Part shown: positions 37,136-49,595 of the stretch, piece after piece | How the letters are laid out: each line of letters starts with the position of its first letter | How positions within the stretch are numbered: position 1 is the first letter of the stretch | DNA from: Syngnathus acus | Taxonomy: Eukaryota > Chordata > Actinopteri > Syngnathiformes > Syngnathidae | Length of the DNA stretch: 64,000 bases | Assembly: GCF_901709675.1 (NCBI RefSeq) | Contig: NC_051100.1 | Coordinates: 3,224,001 to 3,288,000, forward strand | Direction of reading: 5' to 3' | Made by a program: the position numbers and the translations under genes | The notes under the pieces: model-generated | Seen by the model: only the letters and a program-made list of their open reading frames with translations | The model's database searches: none | What the model was told of the DNA's origin: nothing

Positions 37136-39560
37136 TTATAAATCTTGGTTGACATATTATGGGAGTTTCTCTTTTTAGACACAGTGTTTCCGTCATGTCA
37201 GTAGATACAATTTGCATTTTACATTTTAAGCAGTTGGACATTTTTGTTTCGTTGATAGTTTCTGAAATTTCGATGTGACAGTGGTGGAATTAAGAGGTGG
37301 ATTAAGTCGGGTAAGTCCCCACTGGAGGCCCAGGTACACGTTCCGCTGCTGTGTACATTTGCCGCACTCTGGATTTCAGTAATCTGAAATGTTCCTGGCA
37401 TGTGTTCTCTGAGCGCGACATGTACTCCCGACACTTTAACGCAGCAAATCAGAGACATGTAGCAAAGCATGAGCCAAACTCTTTCTCTATGTCGACATCG
37501 CTCCTTGACCGGAGGCCAAAGAACATGCGCCACGACACGCACGCCCCCAACATATTTTCTCGTGTAATCCCACCATGTCGTTTTTAAATACACTCAACGC
37601 TAAAATGTTTCATTTGATGAAGTGATTTGCCAGATTGAGGTCTAATATTCTCAGTTACAAGAGGGTGTGCACACTTGTGCAACCACATGATCAAAGTCTT
37701 GTATGTATCTTGATGTAATTTTTTTTCAATGCAGTCGAATCGGTTACAGATGACGTGAATCGGAGTAGGGGTGTGCAGACTTTTTCTATCCATTTTATGT
37801 GGATGATAGCGGAGCAAGCATTTGTATTTTTAATTATCAGCTGTTTTTTTGATTACTTTTTTCCCCCATGTGGACTGGCGTCATAGGCCCGTCACCCAAA
37901 TGTGGCTTTTAGCAGGCTGCAAATATTTTAGAATTTAATGCACTCTTGGCCGCGTCCATCGATGACAAGTAATCCACATGAGATGATGGCCGCGCTCGCA
38001 GCGACTGGCTCAAGTCATAAGCGCATGCTCGCCTGACGTCCCCCGCCCCCCCCCCAGTAGGCTGCCTCTGACCGAGGTCAGCATAAAATGATGGGTTTAA
38101 CTCTGTTTTCTTATTTAAAAATTTTTTTTTTGATTGCTTTGCAATGTGTACAATGTATAGCAAAGATTATACTTTGGACACATCAAAACAACAACCACAA
38201 AACATGCATATAAACATGAACTCATATTGAGCAGTCGTGAGCTGCGTTGCGTCACGCGCGCCCATTGTGATTTACATTCATGTCCGCACAGACAGAGGCT
38301 GTGCATCACAAGATGAGGCTGGATTAGACCACAGTGGGTTAATCTTTAGGCCTGCCATCTGCCAGCGCCAGGAGAATTAAACCTGAAGCCATGGCCTTCA
38401 CCACATATGCATGCACATCGTCAGATTTTGTGCATGGTGTGAACCCCCGATGGGAAAATTCATGCCGTTTGCCTTTTTGAGCCTGTCGTACTCGGCATGT
38501 TTCTTTGCAACCAAGCAGCTAGCGGCCGCTGAGCTCATGTTTACATTTATTCGCCGCTTCTCAGATTATATCGTCGATTGTACTTCGGCACGAGAATGGA
38601 CAGTGAGAGGCTTTTTTCGCGTTTCTTAATCCTTTGGCGTGCGACGAGTTTTAATAGGTAGGAAGTGAACAATCTGTGCCTCTTTTTTTTATTTGCAAGG
38701 AGGATATTTCTTTATATATATATATATATATAGTATATATATGAAGTGAGCAGCAAGTCTGTGTGTGAGTGTGAGCTGTGACCAACAGCAGCTTCTGCGT
38801 CAGTGTGCTGAACTGCGTTTGTGACTGACTGTTGATCTCCTTTCCCACGCTCAAGTGCATGACAGTAAGTAGACTGGAGGGGGAAAAAACATTAAAAAAA
38901 AACAGGGTTAACACTATACACATTGTGTCGTTAGCATTTTAGAACGTACATCGCGGAGGTCACTATTCCTGACCCGACACTCGGACTGGAGCTATGTAAT
39001 CCCATCAGATCATTCGCTGCTTTCATCTGCGTCATCCTCTGTTTTATGATTCTACTAATTGGAGCAAATAGTGACTTTATTTTCTTAGTGCAACAGATGG
39101 TTGCGGAGTGCACAGCAGATGGTGCACAACATCAAGTAAGCTCTGGGGCAGAACAAATATTGCCTGCTTTTTAAAGTCCTTTTTTTGTCCGCTGCTCTTG
39201 ACCAAGCATTTGACTTGTCAATTAAAGTAAGAAGTTGTATTAACACATTACATTTAAAGATTCACTATTATTAGTCATTTTATCGGATATATTACAAAGG
39301 TCAAGGTACATACAGTAATCTGTTTTAGGGTTGAAGGATTTCGAAAAAAGTCCAATTGTGTTTTTATTTTAAAATGACAGCAAATGTACCACAAATTATA
39401 ATAAGGGAGACAGTTTTCACCAATACAATAATGAACTACAAATACTTCACACCATCTACAAATGTTAGGTATATACTCTTTTTTTAATTTGCAGGCCCGT
39501 CCTGTGGTGCTTTGCGAAGTCCATTTGGTCTTGAGCAGCACCAGGAAAGAATCTTAAGAA
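37136..39560. other. Intergenic between chst3 and cdhr1
   Basis: No supported exon was found. The stretch holds a (TA)n microsatellite at 38.71-38.74 kb and a C-rich tract near 38.05 kb. A TTTGCAG acceptor-like site at 39,488-39,494 could open the 5' UTR exon of cdhr1. Confidence 0.45.
38713..38742. repeat. (TA)n microsatellite
   Basis: A TA tract of about 30 bases with one G interruption. Confidence 0.95.
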
Positions 39561-39568
39561 GTGTCATT

Positions 39569-39574
39569 GGATTA
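39569..39574 (-). promoter_or_regulatory. OTX/CRX-type site upstream of cdhr1
   Basis: GGATTA (TAATCC on the other strand) lies 105 bases before the cdhr1 ATG. CRX and OTX2 bind this core in photoreceptor promoters. A six-base match alone is weak evidence. Confidence 0.3.
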
Positions 39575-39678
39575 GCCGGGGAGCATCTGCCTTCAGTCGG
39601 ACGGCAAACACCTTGGAGGCGCACCTCATGAGCTCGCCCTTATGGTGCCACTTCATCGCTTGACTTTTTTTTTAAAGG

Positions 39679-42600
39679 ATGAAGCATGTGAAGATCTTAC
39701 ATTTGCCACTGCTCTTTACTTTTTGGCACGTTTGCTTGGGTGAGTTTGTCATTATGATTTATAAGCGTGTGTTCAGTACTAGCGTAAACATGAGATTTGT
39801 TTGATGTTAACAAGTGCAAGCCTTTTTCTTTTGTTTCATATTATCATGATTGATAGTGAGAAAGTCACGATCAAAATTAAATTCCAAGAAACATTTTAGA
39901 ATGCCGCAAATAATTCCCTTTCTCGGTCCCTTTAGGATTAAAGGTGAGTTACGTCAGCCTTCTTAGACACCTTTTGTTTATTTAGAGCTGTGGTTCACTA
40001 CCTACACTAAAGCTTTTTTTTTGTGTGTGTAATAATTTCTTTATATTATAATTTCACAAAAGCACTTTACCTAAATCCAGACATGAACCAAAAAAAAAAC
40101 CCAATTAAGCACATAGAGTAAGACGGCTCACTTTCTTTTTGTTTTTATGTCGCCCCCCCGGTCAGCTCAAGCAGACTTCGCCCCGTATTTCTTCGACAAT
40201 GGACCGTACAGCAATAACGGCAACATGGCTTTGTTCAGCCTCTCAGAGGACACGCCTGTTGGTGAGGTTGGCTTGTGACCACCGGCGTGCTATGATGTCA
40301 AACACGAAGCAGATGTTGTGTAGTGTGACACGTAGAGTGCACGCCATTACACAAATCGTTGCCATCTGCAAAGCTGTAAAATGATGGCATTTTTTTTTAG
40401 GTACACAAATTTACTGCCTTAACGGCACAGACCCCGAGGGCCAGGAGGTGAGCTACGGCCTGTCTTTTGATCCAGGTTCCAAAGAGTACTTCAGAGTCAA
40501 TCCTAAAACGGGAAATATTACATTAGTGCAAAGGCTGGATCGAGAGGTGAGCAGTAGGATGTTAAAATTAAGAATAATTCAGCAATACAAATTAATTGAA
40601 AGATTACAATGGTTTCGTAATCTGCTCAGAAACAAGATTCATTTGATGTCATGGTCAGCATCACAGATGGGAAAAGCAAGGTAACACTCAATTCGAAGTA
40701 CTAGGTTAGTGTCAAATGATTGGTAGCTAAGGTTAGCCGCTAGAAATTGCAATTAGCTGGTTGTTATTTTTAACTTTATTGCCTAAGGAAGAGTCGCTCA
40801 TTAGTTTGCATTTTGTTGTGTTTTATAACACGTTACATTAAATATACCATATGGCAAAATTATTTGCACATTTTGTTTTTATCGTGTATTATGTATGTGT
40901 TTCTTACTTTTCAGGTGGTGGAAAGAGTGACAATATTTGTGATGGATGCAAACGATGAAAAGCCTGAATTCCAAAACATGCCTGCCATCATTGATGTCCT
41001 TGAAGTATGTGATTATATTTTCAATATCTATTTGATTTTTTTTTGGAATTTTTCTTTAAGTCAAAGTCTGCTTTATTGTCAATTTCTTCACATGTCAAGA
41101 CATACAAAGAGATCGAAATTGCGTTGCGTTAAGTCCTTTATGTTTGTGATCGTTGTAGACGACTGAGTCAGGACACAGCATCTTCAAAGCTCAAGCGGTG
41201 GACAAAGACACAGGTTCAGGGGGATCCGTCAACTACTACCTTCTGGTAATTTGCAGCAATGTCCCTCACATTTCAGTACAACCATAGCTTCATTTTTTCT
41301 TCCATCAAACGATGCATATGATGACCGGCACAGAAGCAGTGACAATGATTTGCTTAGTTTCATAGCGAATGTTCATGCATTAGTTTTGTGGATTAACATA
41401 ATTTCATTTGAGCACGCGTGGCTGGCTGACTTGGCGGCCATCAACGTTAGTGTGCACTTTGGGGCTTTTAAGAGCATCTGGCTCGTGGTGGCGGAAACCA
41501 GTGAGATGGTGCACATCTGCACCGGGGCAGCTTTCACCTGCATATATGGAGCATATGTGCTCCTTACATCCAGATGGACAAAGAGAACTACATGGCCTAG
41601 TTCAAGCGAGCCCTTAGTCTTTTTATGCACATTTCTATCGGACCACTCTGGGTGCTCGCTCACGTGAGAGCTCGTAATGGGGTTTCAACTGAGAGGCTTT
41701 CACTCATTTGACCTTGTTTTGAGTCAATATGCTCTATTTTCTTTTAAATCCTGCTTTTATTGTGCTCTCTGTTGTAGAATGCGCAGTCCGGTTTGTTTAC
41801 CATTGATAGACATGGTGGAGTCATTCGCATCAAGCCTGAGGAAACGCTGGACTACGAGAAAACAAAAACGCATTTTCTCGTGGTCATTGCAAAGGTATAT
41901 ACACGTTTTAATGTTCAGAGATAAATAATGGCGGCTAGTGGTGTTTTTGCAATGATATATATATATACATTAGGGGTGCAACAAAAAATAATTTGAGTTA
42001 AAAAATTAGTTATGATTTAACCAAACTTACGCAAACTAATTTTTAAATTTACCATCCTTGAATCATATTGCAACTTATTTTTTTAAAACACATTTGACAA
42101 ATTATATTAAGGTTCAAAGAGTTTGTTTTTTGTTTTGTCCATTATAATTCAGTATACTGTGTGATTGCATTTCTAATTTACCTTAAAGGACCATTTAAAA
42201 AAAAAATCAATAATTAATCGCTAAATTTTTTTGCAGGACGGTGGAGGCACTTTCAACGGCAAAGAGCAGTTTTTGTCATCCTCGGCTACCTTAACGATTA
42301 ACGTGATAGATGCGCAGGATACACCGCCATCTTTTATCGGAACGCCGTACTTTGGATACGTTTATGAAGTGTCACTGCCGGTGAGTATGTCATTTTTCGA
42401 TGTGTAAAGTTCTCGTCATTTCCACTTTTGATTAAAGTAACTGTAGAGTAACCGTGCTATCATGTGTACCTTTTCCCAGGGGTCTGAAATTTTCACCGTT
42501 GTGGCCAAAGATGGCGATGTGGGGAACCCAAATCCAATTCGTTATTCTTTTGTAGAAGGTAAGCCTGTTGTTTACATAACAAAGACTATAAAAATATATC

Positions 42601-45600
42601 TTCAAGAAATATGTCACATATATGTTGGCGACATCTATTTTTTTCTTTTAAAGGTGATGATGGAGTTTTTAGTATCAATGAAACCACGGGTCGTATCACC
42701 CTGCTGACAAGTCCCGTGTTTCTAAAGCGAGAAATCTTTAACATAAAAGTCAAAGTAAGGACTCAGAAATGAAAATATGAAATTAGAACTTCTTTTCATA
42801 CAAATGTTTTTCAATGGCCTAATTTGAACCCCTCATTCCAGGCATCGGAAATAAGTCCCAGAGGCCGTCTTCTGGACTACAGCGAGACCACGATGGTGAT
42901 CCGCGTGGTTGACCTGAACAACAACCCGCCGACTTTCTACGGCGAAAACGGCACCCAGAGCACTTTTGAGCTGACCATGTATGAGCATCCCCCAGAAGGG
43001 GAAATACTGCGGGGTCTTAAAATCACAGTCAACGACTCTGATCAGGTGAGCACACCAAAGCAAAAGAACTCTGATGTTGCGTAACACCCCGCATGTCCAC
43101 ATTTGACCATTTCCATAATGAGAAACAAACGTGTTGACCTTTGTAGCTATGAGACGCCTTTGAGCCTTCATTATCGCTCACAATCCTGTTGAAGGACACA
43201 AATTAAAATCTCGTTATGATTCGAGGCACACAAATGTGATTGCGCTGACTGATATTCTATTGATTGTTTCCTGGAATGCCATTCATAGTACTACATGATG
43301 CTTTTAGTATGATTGACGGATTATGACGCATCTGCAACAGAGAGTGGCTAGAGTTATACGGAATATTACAAATTAGGAGGTGTGTCAGATTATTTCGGGT
43401 TAGCCCTCTTGATTTTGGTCATGTCTGCCGTCCCCTTGATTAATTATCTCTTTAAGATTGCGAGAAAGCTAAAATAAAAATTACGTTGGGTCCAGATTGG
43501 TCCAGAATGTTTTTTGTGGCAAGGAACTGTCAGATGCTCATGTTGTGTATGTTTAGGGTGCCAATGCAAAATTCAACCTGAGGCTCATTGGTCCTGGAAG
43601 AATGCTACGTGTGGTCCCACAGACGGTACTGAACGAGGCCCAAGTCACAATTCTGGTGGAGGACTCGGCAGGCATGGATTATGAGAAGCATCACTTCCTC
43701 ACGTATAAGGTATAAGGACAACGGACTATTTTTCATGAGCATCATTTTCATTCAGAGTTTGGTGTCTTTCAGCTACTTGCTGTCGAGATCGATACACCCG
43801 AGAGGTTCAGCTCCACGGCCGACATCATCATCCATCTGATGGACACCAATGACAATGCGCCTAAATTCTCCTCGGGCTACTACATCGCCAGGATTCCAGA
43901 GAATTCACCCGGCGGCTCTAATGTCGTGTCCGTCCTGGTGAGTCGCCCATCATCCCCCCGTCTAAAAATATCCCCGCATCAGCGTACGTCACGGCGAGCT
44001 CCAGAGGAATGCTCGATTTGAACAAAATGCCAGAGAGAGGCTTTAATTCCCTAAATGTAGACTTTTGATGCTGAGGTAGGGATAAAATGTGAAAACATGT
44101 AGATAAAAGCTAGGCGAGGGAAGCTGCCAGATGGCTATCACTTTCATTTTGTTGTGTAACACCAAAGTCCCTGTTTTATCTTTTTTTTTAAGCTGGACAA
44201 AATATGTGCAGCCATAATGTGTTCTGGACAAATTTAAGGTCAAGTTAGTTATGAATGCTTTTGAAAAATTGCCTGACTGATTGATCCAAGGCGGCAATTT
44301 TCAGGCTCGTGTCATCCAGTCGTCCTTCATTCGAGCGCTACATGAGGCGCCCTCGTAAATCCTCCCGTCGCGTGGACACCAGCAAATGCTCGCTGCTCTG
44401 ATCCTGGGCAATTTCAATCAGATAAAAGAACAGCCAACAAGTGACCTTGGGCACATGGAGACACTGAACAGACCTCGCTGAGGCAGCAGATTAGCTGATG
44501 ATGTGATGATGACATCAAACGAGCTTTCGTTTTATAACCACAACATCGTGTCCCTGACTTGTCAACGCTGCTTCATTTTCTGATCATTCTGCCGAAACAA
44601 AATACAGTGCTACTCTTATTTGCTCTGTAACCAAACTCAAGTTACAACCCCCTCCCATTAAAATAAAACGCCATTAATCTCACCAGTCCCGCCAGCTGAC
44701 TAATAAACGATTAACAAACCATATTTGGAAAATCAATTGATGGGTTAATGGATATGATGTTTCTTTTTTTTTTTTTTAGGCCATAGACCCTGACTCAGGA
44801 CCATGGGGTGATGTGAAGTACTCTATCTATGGATCTGGGGCTGACTTGTGAGTACAGTATATGAAGAGCTCCAGGAAATAAGATATTTAACTCAGTTGGG
44901 GTCACTTTTCACTTTAGCCGAGACAATAACAATGGTTGAACCGTTTACTTTGGCGACATTTCATTGAGTATGCCATGACACAGTTACACGGTGTTTTCAA
45001 AGAGTGCACTACAATCAAAACAACTTACTTACTGCTTTACTGTAAACGACAGAAAGAGATGATGAAATCTTTGCTCCCCTGTCGCTTGCCCTTGTTGAGC
45101 CTATAATGGGATCCGAGGTGAAAATAGACTGTTGTTTGCTTCAAGCCACCGTGCACTCTGCCAAAGTCACCCGAGAGTAACTAAACACATCTATCTCAAT
45201 CAAACTCACAGGGTTACTGAATTAAGTCTAGAGGAGAAATTTGTTTAAAAGAATAAATAAAAATACTCTTGTATGTTTGGAACAAATAATACAATCAGTT
45301 AGCTAGCTACTTATGCTAGTTCAATAGCGAAACTGGCTTGACAGTTAGCTATCTAATATTATCTAGCTATCTTTTGGTATCACACTCCTCAACTAAGTTT
45401 CATGGAAATCAGTTGGATTTTTAAACCGATCCTTTTTCAGGTTCTTGGTCCAGCCTTCCAGTGGGATCATCTACACGCAGCCCTGGGCCAATCTGGATGC
45501 AGAAGTGCGCTCCAAGTACAACTTTTACGTCAAGGCAGAGGACTCTGAGGGCAAGTACAGCCTGGCTGAGGTGTTCGTCACCGTACTGGACCTGAACGAC

Positions 45601-47470
45601 CACCCGCCTGCTTTCAATGACAACTTCCTGGAAAAGACAATGGTGATCGGAGCACCAGTCAAAATAGAGGTGATGGCCTGTTTTTAAAAATCAGTGGGCA
45701 GCATGACATCCACAAGTTCTTCAGCTGATTACTAAAATCTGAAGAAAAAAAAAATAGAAACACTTTCCTGAAAATATCCTGATATTTACTCATTCATATC
45801 TTAGAATTTGTTCTAAAATGGAAAATTAACTTCTCAAGACGTTCCGATCCAGGCCATAGATGACGATGCAGAGATTCCCAACAACGTAATCGAGTACGCC
45901 ATCATGAAAGCTGAACCAGACAACAACATCTTCGACATTGACTCCGACACCGGCGAGATCAACCTCAAGTCGTACATCAAGTCCATGGCAATCATCCAGA
46001 ACATCACCAAGCAGAGGGACTTAACCTGGTCGTTGGTGGTGCAGGCCCGGGACATGGGCCAACCATCTTTCAGCACCACCGCCGTGGTCAAGATCGACAT
46101 CACAGAAGCAGTAAGTTTCCGCGCAATAGTCGTTCGTGTTTGAGAACAACATAACGTAGCAGCTGCAAAGGGTTGTACATTTGAAACGTCAACTTCATTT
46201 CTGGTTACTTCAACATTTCAAGCCTTGAATTTCAAGTCTGGATTGAAAAGCACCACCGACTACAACTATGTTCCATCAAACCAATTTGATTGTGGCGGTG
46301 TCTTATAAAATCTCTTGTGTCACATTGTCATGTTTTCAGGTCAAATCCAGATTTGTGTCGTACTTCCTGGGACTAAGGAAACGCCCGGGGACTGTGTTTG
46401 GGATTTTAATGACCGCTGTCACCTTCGCCATTTCCCTCACAATCTTCATTTCCACTCTCATATACTGGAACTCTGTGAAAAAGTCCCGTGTCAAACCTCA
46501 GGGCAAGATCAGAAAGATAATCAGGAGGCCATGAGCGAAGCTTGCCTTGAGATCATCAGCACTGTTCTTTTCTTCTTTAACCTTTTGGAACGAGATGATA
46601 CTTGCTTCGTTCTGCAGTGAGCTGTGTCTGTAAAGGAGCACAATACAACTCAATATGTTCCCTTTTTTTCCAAAAGTGACACGCTGAATGGTCTCAGCAA
46701 TGCTTTCCTGGACATCCTCTCTGATCTTGTCTTGAAGATCCAGACTTAGCGTGTTTCGATTTCAAGCGTGTGAACTATCTATTGTTTTCTACCGACGCAA
46801 CTATGGCAGCTTTATTTAGTTTCGATTAATTAAATTGTGATTATGTGTAAATAGAGGGAACACTAGCTGGTTAAAAGGTAACAAATGTGTGACAATGGAT
46901 GTCCGTTCTCCTTGTGCTCTTTTACAGAACAAACTCAAAGGTGGCACTTTGGAATCGTTTTTAATGCACGATAAAAACAAGCCCGTTCAAATCGTAGGCG
47001 TGCTCGCGGGCGTCATTAGCTTAATGGTCATGCTCACCGTCGTCATCTCCACCGTCACCTTCGTACGCAACAAAAAGTCCAACCGGGTCGTGCCCAACCG
47101 CCGCGTGAGGAGACGGCCCCGCAACCAGCACGCGTGGACCTTTAAGAACCTCTTCAGGAAAGCCGAGAACCCAGAAGAGAAGTTCCAGGTCGAGGACGAC
47201 GAGCCGGATGTGGCGGAAAACGTCAACCGGAACAACAACGTGGACAATGCGGTTAGGCATTGGCCCCCGCCGCCGCCTCGAGCCCCTTCACTTCCACCGC
47301 CGCCGCCGCCCTACGTACCCGGGGAGAGGAAGTGGGTGGTGCCCACCGTCTCGGCCACTGTGGCGGCACGGCCAAAGAAGAAGTCACTGGCGCAAGACAC
47401 GGTCAATAAGGCACTGGTGTCAGAACTCAAAATGAGATTAGAAAAGAAGAGGATGCTCAATCACTTATAG
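39679..47470 (+). CDS. cdhr1: Cadherin-related family member 1 (photoreceptor cadherin)
   Basis: This single-pass cadherin acts at the base of photoreceptor outer segments, where new discs form; human loss causes cone-rod dystrophy. Coding exons are 39679-39739, 40166-40261, 40401-40546, 40630-40680, 40915-41004, 41159-41245, 41778-41894, 42237-42380, 42480-42558, 42654-42754, 42842-43045, 43557-43709, 43773-43937, 44780-44847, 45441-45669, 45853-46110 and 46928-47470. All junctions are GT-AG and in phase, giving 863 residues (human 859). Residues 1-21 are a signal peptide, then [12 protein letters not shown]. Linker motifs DANDEKPEF (about 129), DAQDTPPSF (241), DLNNNPPTF (348), DTNDNAPKF (467) and DLNDHPPAF (571) separate six cadherin repeats. 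The membrane span is about 703-729, followed by a basic and proline-rich tail ending in a charged helix-like segment. An alternative last exon is listed separately. Teleosts may carry a and b copies. Confidence 0.95.
46340..46534 (+). CDS. cdhr1: cdhr1 alternative terminal exon (short-tail form)
   Basis: The acceptor TGTTTTCAG precedes 64 codons in the phase left by exon 16, ending in TGA. They encode a short stalk ([17 protein letters not shown]), a 22-24 residue membrane span and a short basic tail ending KIRKIIRRP. Joined to exons 1-16 this gives a 747-residue protein with almost no cytoplasmic domain. It cannot combine with the 46,928 exon because it has its own stop and an ATTAAA signal about 295 bases on. 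I recall that a shorter human CDHR1 isoform is annotated, but cannot confirm that it is homologous. Confidence 0.75.
   Translation, partial: VKSRFVSYFLGLRKRPGTVFGILMTAVTFAISLTIFISTLIYWNSVKKSRVKPQGKIRKIIRRP
46829..46834 (+). terminator. Possible polyadenylation signal for the short cdhr1 form
   Basis: ATTAAA is followed by a GTGATTATGTGTAAA region, and lies between the alternative last exon and the next exon. It fits an intronic polyadenylation site. Confidence 0.4.
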
Positions 47471-48112
47471 TGTTGCTGTGTGTTTACATCTGTGCGAATA
47501 CTGTGCAAAAGTCTTGGGACACTTGTGTAAAAGTCTCTTGTCAAGGATTGAAGGCACTTTGAGACTGTATATTTGGTTTCCAAGCAACACAATCTCCTTA
47601 TGGGGAGATTTCACGGACACTGGCGCTAGCTAAAGGGATCAGCCTGAGCTGGTCCAAAGGAAGGAAACCGCAGTGATCCGGTTAAGACCACTTTTAATCC
47701 CAACTGCTCACAGGTACACAACCCAGTCCTATAAACAATATGTCACAATATTGGATGTGTTTTGTTTTTGTTGGGCGAATGCTGTCACACATTTGTTATT
47801 CTGATGCTTATTATTCCCCCTTGTGAGGTTAAGCGGTTTGGAAGATGGATTTAAAATGACTGTTCAGTATCCTTGAATACAAATGTGCAGGTATTTAATA
47901 ACATTGAGTCCTTGGTGGCAAAATGGTAAACGCAAGTGATTTGTGCTTGGTTTCTCCCTCAGATGTCAGTTCAACCTAATGCTATTCATTTGTATATGTT
48001 AAATGCTGTGTCCTTCTTTTCTTTTCAAAATTTCATATTCTTCACTTTTCATTATATTTGCATTCAAATTTTCACATTTCACAAGCAATTTTTCAGAAAT
48101 TTCAGTTTGTCA

Positions 48113-48118
48113 AATAAA
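48113..48118 (+). terminator. Possible cdhr1 polyadenylation signal
   Basis: AATAAA lies 643 bases past the long-form stop codon, followed by a T-rich stretch (48,136-48,150). Confidence 0.45.
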
Positions 48119-49143
48119 ACCCTGACTATACAAGTACGTTTTTTTTTTATTAAAAAAGAAAAAAACTTGCTATACATGGTCATTTTAAATATAAAAGACT
48201 TATTTGTAGTCATTTTTCATAACAGCCATGATAATTTTGATATAAAGAAAAAGATTTATTATGCATAGTCCTTTTTTCTAAAAACAAACAAAATGCCTTA
48301 CTATATTTTATGGGGGGGAAAAAGCCTTGCCAAACATGCAACAGCGGCGTATTTTCAAAATTACATAAAACACGGAATGTGCAGATTACCCTCGCTAATC
48401 CAAGGGCCAACTTGTTCATCTTTCTGCAATATTGCAGCGTTGGCGACAAACCAAAGGTTCATCTGACCTCGTCCGGTTCGGCTTCACAAGCTGAAGTCAT
48501 CAATTTTATGGCGCATTTTGACGAGAACTACAATATGAAATCCAAGCCTCCGTAAATACATTTGTTATCAAACTGAGAGGGAACGGTGACACACTTTCAA
48601 TGGCTATTAAAAGAGAAATGGACAGGGAATAATACGCCAAACATCCCAAATGACCGTGCATTATGCCATGTAAGAGGCAGCCAGGATTACTGCCGCACAG
48701 AGGATTACACAGTAGGAAGTTGCAAAAAGCACTGATGATGGACCATACAAACTATGGACAGGTTTCATTATGTTTGTTCCAAATACGGTCCTGAGATATA
48801 CCCAACCTTTGAGTTTTTCCAAGACAGATTTCACTTCATTTATTTCTGCAGTAAAACTTAGAGAGTAGGATGTTGGTCTCTAACCTCAAATGAACAATGG
48901 CCGGGCCACATATGCGTGGTGCCATCTGTCTGGCTTTCCTCAGGACGGATCATGTCCGACGCAAACCCGCTGCCGCTCTGCCGTGTTTGCAGGACTCCAA
49001 CCTGTGACGTATTGTAAGAGTACAGTGACGCAGGCGCGGATTACAGATCAACTGATGAAACTTTAGAGCTCATACAAAGCGCAGTAAACGGGCACGTTCT
49101 TGACATGGAGAACGAAAGATTTCACACATAAAATCAGTACAAT

Positions 49144-49149
49144 TTTATT
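49144..49149 (-). terminator. Possible lrit2 polyadenylation signal
   Basis: AATAAA on the minus strand lies 447 bases past the lrit2 stop. Confidence 0.4.
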
Positions 49150-49595
49150 CATCCATCTTGTTCAATCATATTTACATGAGAATGTGATTGATGACACGCA
49201 GAAGCTTATTAAAGAACTGTCTGAGGCAATACTGATTGATACATTTTTTACAACGGTATCTTGAGATATCAATGACCCGCCCACCCCAGCGACCACTATT
49301 GTCGTCAACGAATGGTTTCCGGTTTGCAAAATATTTGGACCACTGCAGTAATCCCTGTAGAAACAGATAATGTGTTATCAAGCCCAATCCAGTCATCAGA
49401 ATCATAAACATGGTGAATGAGATCAGAAAGAGAGAGAAAGGGATTGGAAACAATGAAGTACATCTCTATACGGCGCAATCCCTTGAATAACAATCTTGAC
49501 CAATCACACCGTGTCAACAAATCTCCCGCCCTAGAACAGAGGAGAGAGTAAAGAGTATCAGCAAGGCATCACACCACCTTATCACGCTTAGAAAG

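Larger units (their letters stand above)
47471..49595. other. Convergent 3' ends of cdhr1 and lrit2
   Basis: No further exon is supported. The left part is cdhr1 3' UTR and the right part minus-strand lrit2 3' UTR. A small piece of fish LINE-type tail (GCGGTTTGGAAGATGGAT) is at 47,833-47,850. Confidence 0.55.

Noticed and set aside
41251-41667. 138-codon plus frame in cdhr1 intron 6
   Set aside because: It lies between well-defined exons with no cadherin content. It would break the phase between exons 6 and 7.
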